Shown one piece after another: positions 5,624 through 6,863 of a stretch of 6,863 nucleotides of DNA. Position numbers and translations under genes: made by a program. Below the pieces are notes generated by a model. The model saw nothing but the letters and a program-made list of their open reading frames with translations. It did no database searches and was not told the DNA's origin. Each line of letters opens with the position of its first letter. The first letter of the stretch is position 1. This stretch comes from Bacteroidales bacterium (GTDB lineage Bacteria > Bacteroidota > Bacteroidia > Bacteroidales > UBA7960), in the NCBI GenBank assembly GCA_007122505.1, contig SKTQ01000139.1:1-6863 (forward strand). The letters run 5' to 3'.

Positions 5624-6574
5624 TTCGGTATTGCTGATACCGGCAACGGCTGCCTGCTGGGGAACAATGCTGGTTTTGGTCATACCCGGTGTTACATTCA
5701 CTTCCAGGAAATATATCTTCCCATCACTATAGATATAGTCAAACCTCGTTAAACCCTTTAACCCCAATTTTTCATAAAGCTCAGCAGACACCCGCTGTAT
5801 TGCTTCGGTCAGTTCGCCGGAAATCCGTGCCGGTGTGATTTCATCGGCCGCTCCCGGTGTATATTTTGCCTCATAATCGAAATAACCGGCCTTGGTCTTG
5901 CTGATAATTTCGGTTACAGGCAGCGCTCTGGGCTTGTGATTTTGGGAAAAAACCCCGCAAGTAAGCTCCGTGCCTTCGAGATACTCATCGATTAATACAT
6001 GCTTATCATGCTGAAATGCAAGCCGGATGGCACCTTCAAGCTCCTCTTCATTTCTTGCAAAAGACATCCCAAGGCTCGAACCCCCTTCGTTGGGCTTAAC
6101 AAATACAGGCAAGCGGAGTTTTTTCAGCACCTCCCCTGCTGACCAGGCACGATTCGCATCAAGTAAAACGGCCGGAGGCACAATGTAGCCCAAGCTCCTG
6201 ACCACTAAATAACAGAAATACTTATTGAAAGTCAGGGCCGAAGCTGTTGCACCAGCCGTGGTGTAGGGAATATTCAGCAAGTCAAAATAGGACTGCAGTC
6301 TTCCATCTTCGCCCGGGGTACCGTGTATGGTGATGAATGCACAATCGAACGTGATCTTTTTCCCGTCAAGGAAAACTGAAAAATCATTTTTATCAACCGG
6401 ATTTTCCTTTCCGCTTTCATCAATAACCACCCATTTGCCTTTGTGCATCAATACAGGAAAAACATGATAGCGCGAACGGTTGATGTTTTCTCTGATCATC
6501 TCCGCGCTGGCTACAGAGATGACATACTCACCGGAATCACCGCCATTGATCAGTGCGATGTTTTTTTTAGCCAT
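5582..6574 (-). CDS. ddl: D-alanine--D-alanine ligase
   Basis: A 330-residue cytoplasmic ATP-grasp ligase that joins two D-alanines for the peptidoglycan precursor. Motifs: GGDSGE (11-16; Glu16 corresponds to the first-D-Ala-binding Glu of E. coli DdlB), HGTPGEDG (84-91), FNK (116-118), VKPNEGGSSLGM (159-170, ATP-grasp glycine loop), DEYLEGTE (196-203), FDYEAKYTPG (232-241), EITPAR (245-250), TRFDY (276-280), LEVNVTPGMT (290-299; metal-binding Glu291 and Asn293) and TSIVPQQ (301-307). Tyr238 in the omega loop fits D-Ala-D-Ala formation, whereas D-Ala-D-lactate ligases carry Phe there. The ATG at 6574 is chosen because homologous sequence begins there and a good promoter lies just upstream; the longer frame to 6688 would start upstream of that promoter. 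The 3' end overlaps rdgB by 42 bp and I see no dedicated terminator. Confidence 0.96.
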   Translation of the reverse strand: MAKKNIALINGGDSGEYVISVASAEMIRENINRSRYHVFPVLMHKGKWVVIDESGKENPVDKNDFSVFLDGKKITFDCAFITIHGTPGEDGRLQSYFDLLNIPYTTAGATASALTFNKYFCYLVVRSLGYIVPPAVLLDANRAWSAGEVLKKLRLPVFVKPNEGGSSLGMSFARNEEELEGAIRLAFQHDKHVLIDEYLEGTELTCGVFSQNHKPRALPVTEIISKTKAGYFDYEAKYTPGAADEITPARISGELTEAIQRVSAELYEKLGLKGLTRFDYIYSDGKIYFLEVNVTPGMTKTSIVPQQAAVAGISNTELFTILIEESLAGR

Positions 6575-6623
6575 TGTTGCGATTGTGTATGGTTGCTTAT
6601 TGATTATTTTTGGATTATAGAAG

Positions 6624-6659
6624 CAAAAGTACGTCATTTTTTCATTTGACCGCAGCAAA
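6624..6659 (-). promoter_or_regulatory. Promoter of ddl
   Basis: On the minus strand, TACTTTTG (6631-6624) is a full match to TAnnTTTG. A TTTG (6659-6656) lies 24 bases further upstream, somewhat longer than ideal. Transcription would start near 6617, giving a leader of about 43 bases to the ATG at 6574. Small inverted arms CCGCA (6650-6654) / TGCGG (6662-6666) flank the -33 region and could be a binding site, though 5-bp arms are weak evidence. Confidence 0.6.
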
Positions 6660-6816
6660 TATGCGGTGGCTTTAAAATACAGGAACAATAACCATCACAA
6701 AGAAAAATGCCCCGAATGATATCTTTCAGAACATAAACAAAACAAAAACACGTTAAGGATAATAACGGATTTGATATACGGTGTCCTTCCGATGGTGATG
6801 AATCATCAATTTATAT

Positions 6817-6824
6817 TACTTTTG
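6817..6824 (+). promoter_or_regulatory. -7 box of the gene starting at the right edge
   Basis: TACTTTTG is a full match to TAnnTTTG and puts transcription start near 6831, about 29 bases before the ATG at 6860. No TTTG is found at the usual -33 distance. In that place lies TGATGAATCATCA (6796-6808), with 5-bp inverted arms, which could be an activator or operator half-site pair. Confidence 0.45.
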
Positions 6825-6846
6825 CCTTTATCGACCGTCTTTACCG

Positions 6847-6852
6847 AAGGAG
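6847..6852 (+). promoter_or_regulatory. Shine-Dalgarno sequence
   Basis: AAGGAG lies 7 bases before an ATG at 6860-6862, near-ideal spacing. None of the other genes in the window has a comparable site, so it fixes the start of the truncated gene. Confidence 0.65.
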
Positions 6853-6859
6853 TGGATTT

Positions 6860-6863
6860 ATGA
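6860..6863 (+). CDS. Start of a truncated gene at the window edge
   Basis: Only the ATG and one further base are present, so the product cannot be identified. The call rests on the Shine-Dalgarno sequence 7 bases upstream and a TACTTTTG promoter box about 35 bases upstream. It would be transcribed divergently from ddl. Confidence 0.5.

Larger units (their letters stand above)
6575..6859. other. Divergent intergenic region, 285 bp
   Basis: It separates leftward ddl from a rightward gene that begins at the window edge. It holds the ddl promoter (6624-6659) and a rightward promoter box (6817-6824). The stretch 6667-6780 is A-rich on the plus strand and shows no coding region or strong hairpin. 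Confidence 0.65.

Noticed and set aside
6575..6688. N-terminal extension of the ligase to 6688
   Set aside because: The extension crosses the TACTTTTG promoter, has no ligase-like sequence, and the first ATP-grasp motif is correctly placed from the ATG at 6574.

Overview
The window looks like chromosomal DNA from a member of the Bacteroidota, probably near the Bacteroidales/Marinilabiliales. The support is a large secreted protein with a C-terminal type IX secretion (T9SS) sorting domain, promoter-like sequences of the Bacteroidota form TTTG-N19..24-TAnnTTTG, A/T-rich leaders mostly without Shine-Dalgarno sequences, and protein sequences that read like that phylum. I see no phage, insertion sequence, CRISPR array, defence system, tRNA or rRNA.

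Layout. Bases 1-521 hold no credible gene. They are a patchwork of short repeats: a 7-bp-arm hairpin, a CGCAAAG-rich imperfect hairpin, an 8-bp tandem repeat, a 7-bp tandem repeat and a 14-bp tandem repeat. A strong hairpin terminator (519-562) and a second inverted repeat (573-600) follow. They close the minus-strand gene at 612-2432, a 606-residue secreted multidomain protein. Its most notable feature is a cleaved-adhesin-like domain that appears to sit inside a carbohydrate-binding-like/E-set domain, splitting it in two. A 547-bp divergent intergenic region (2433-2979) carries three consecutive promoter-like sites facing the secreted-protein gene and a weaker one facing right.

The plus-strand pair at 2980-4527 and 4540-4869 encodes a biotin-dependent acyl-CoA carboxyltransferase beta subunit (PccB/MmdA family) and a small biotin carboxyl carrier protein. 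Neither a biotin carboxylase nor a decarboxylase membrane subunit is in the window, so the enzyme must be completed from elsewhere. Next comes an RdgB/HAM1 nucleotide-sanitising pyrophosphatase (4994-5623). It overlaps by 42 bp, tail to tail, with a minus-strand D-alanine--D-alanine ligase (5582-6574). The last 289 bp are a divergent promoter region ending in a Shine-Dalgarno sequence and the start codon of a plus-strand gene cut by the window edge.

How they work together. The carboxyltransferase and carrier are two parts of one enzyme. RdgB and Ddl are independent housekeeping functions (nucleotide-pool cleaning and cell-wall precursor synthesis). The secreted protein is an export-surface product unrelated to its neighbours. 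Most of the window is ordinary; the points worth checking are the nested domain architecture, the repeat mosaic at the left edge, the triple promoter-like array and the incomplete carboxylase gene set.
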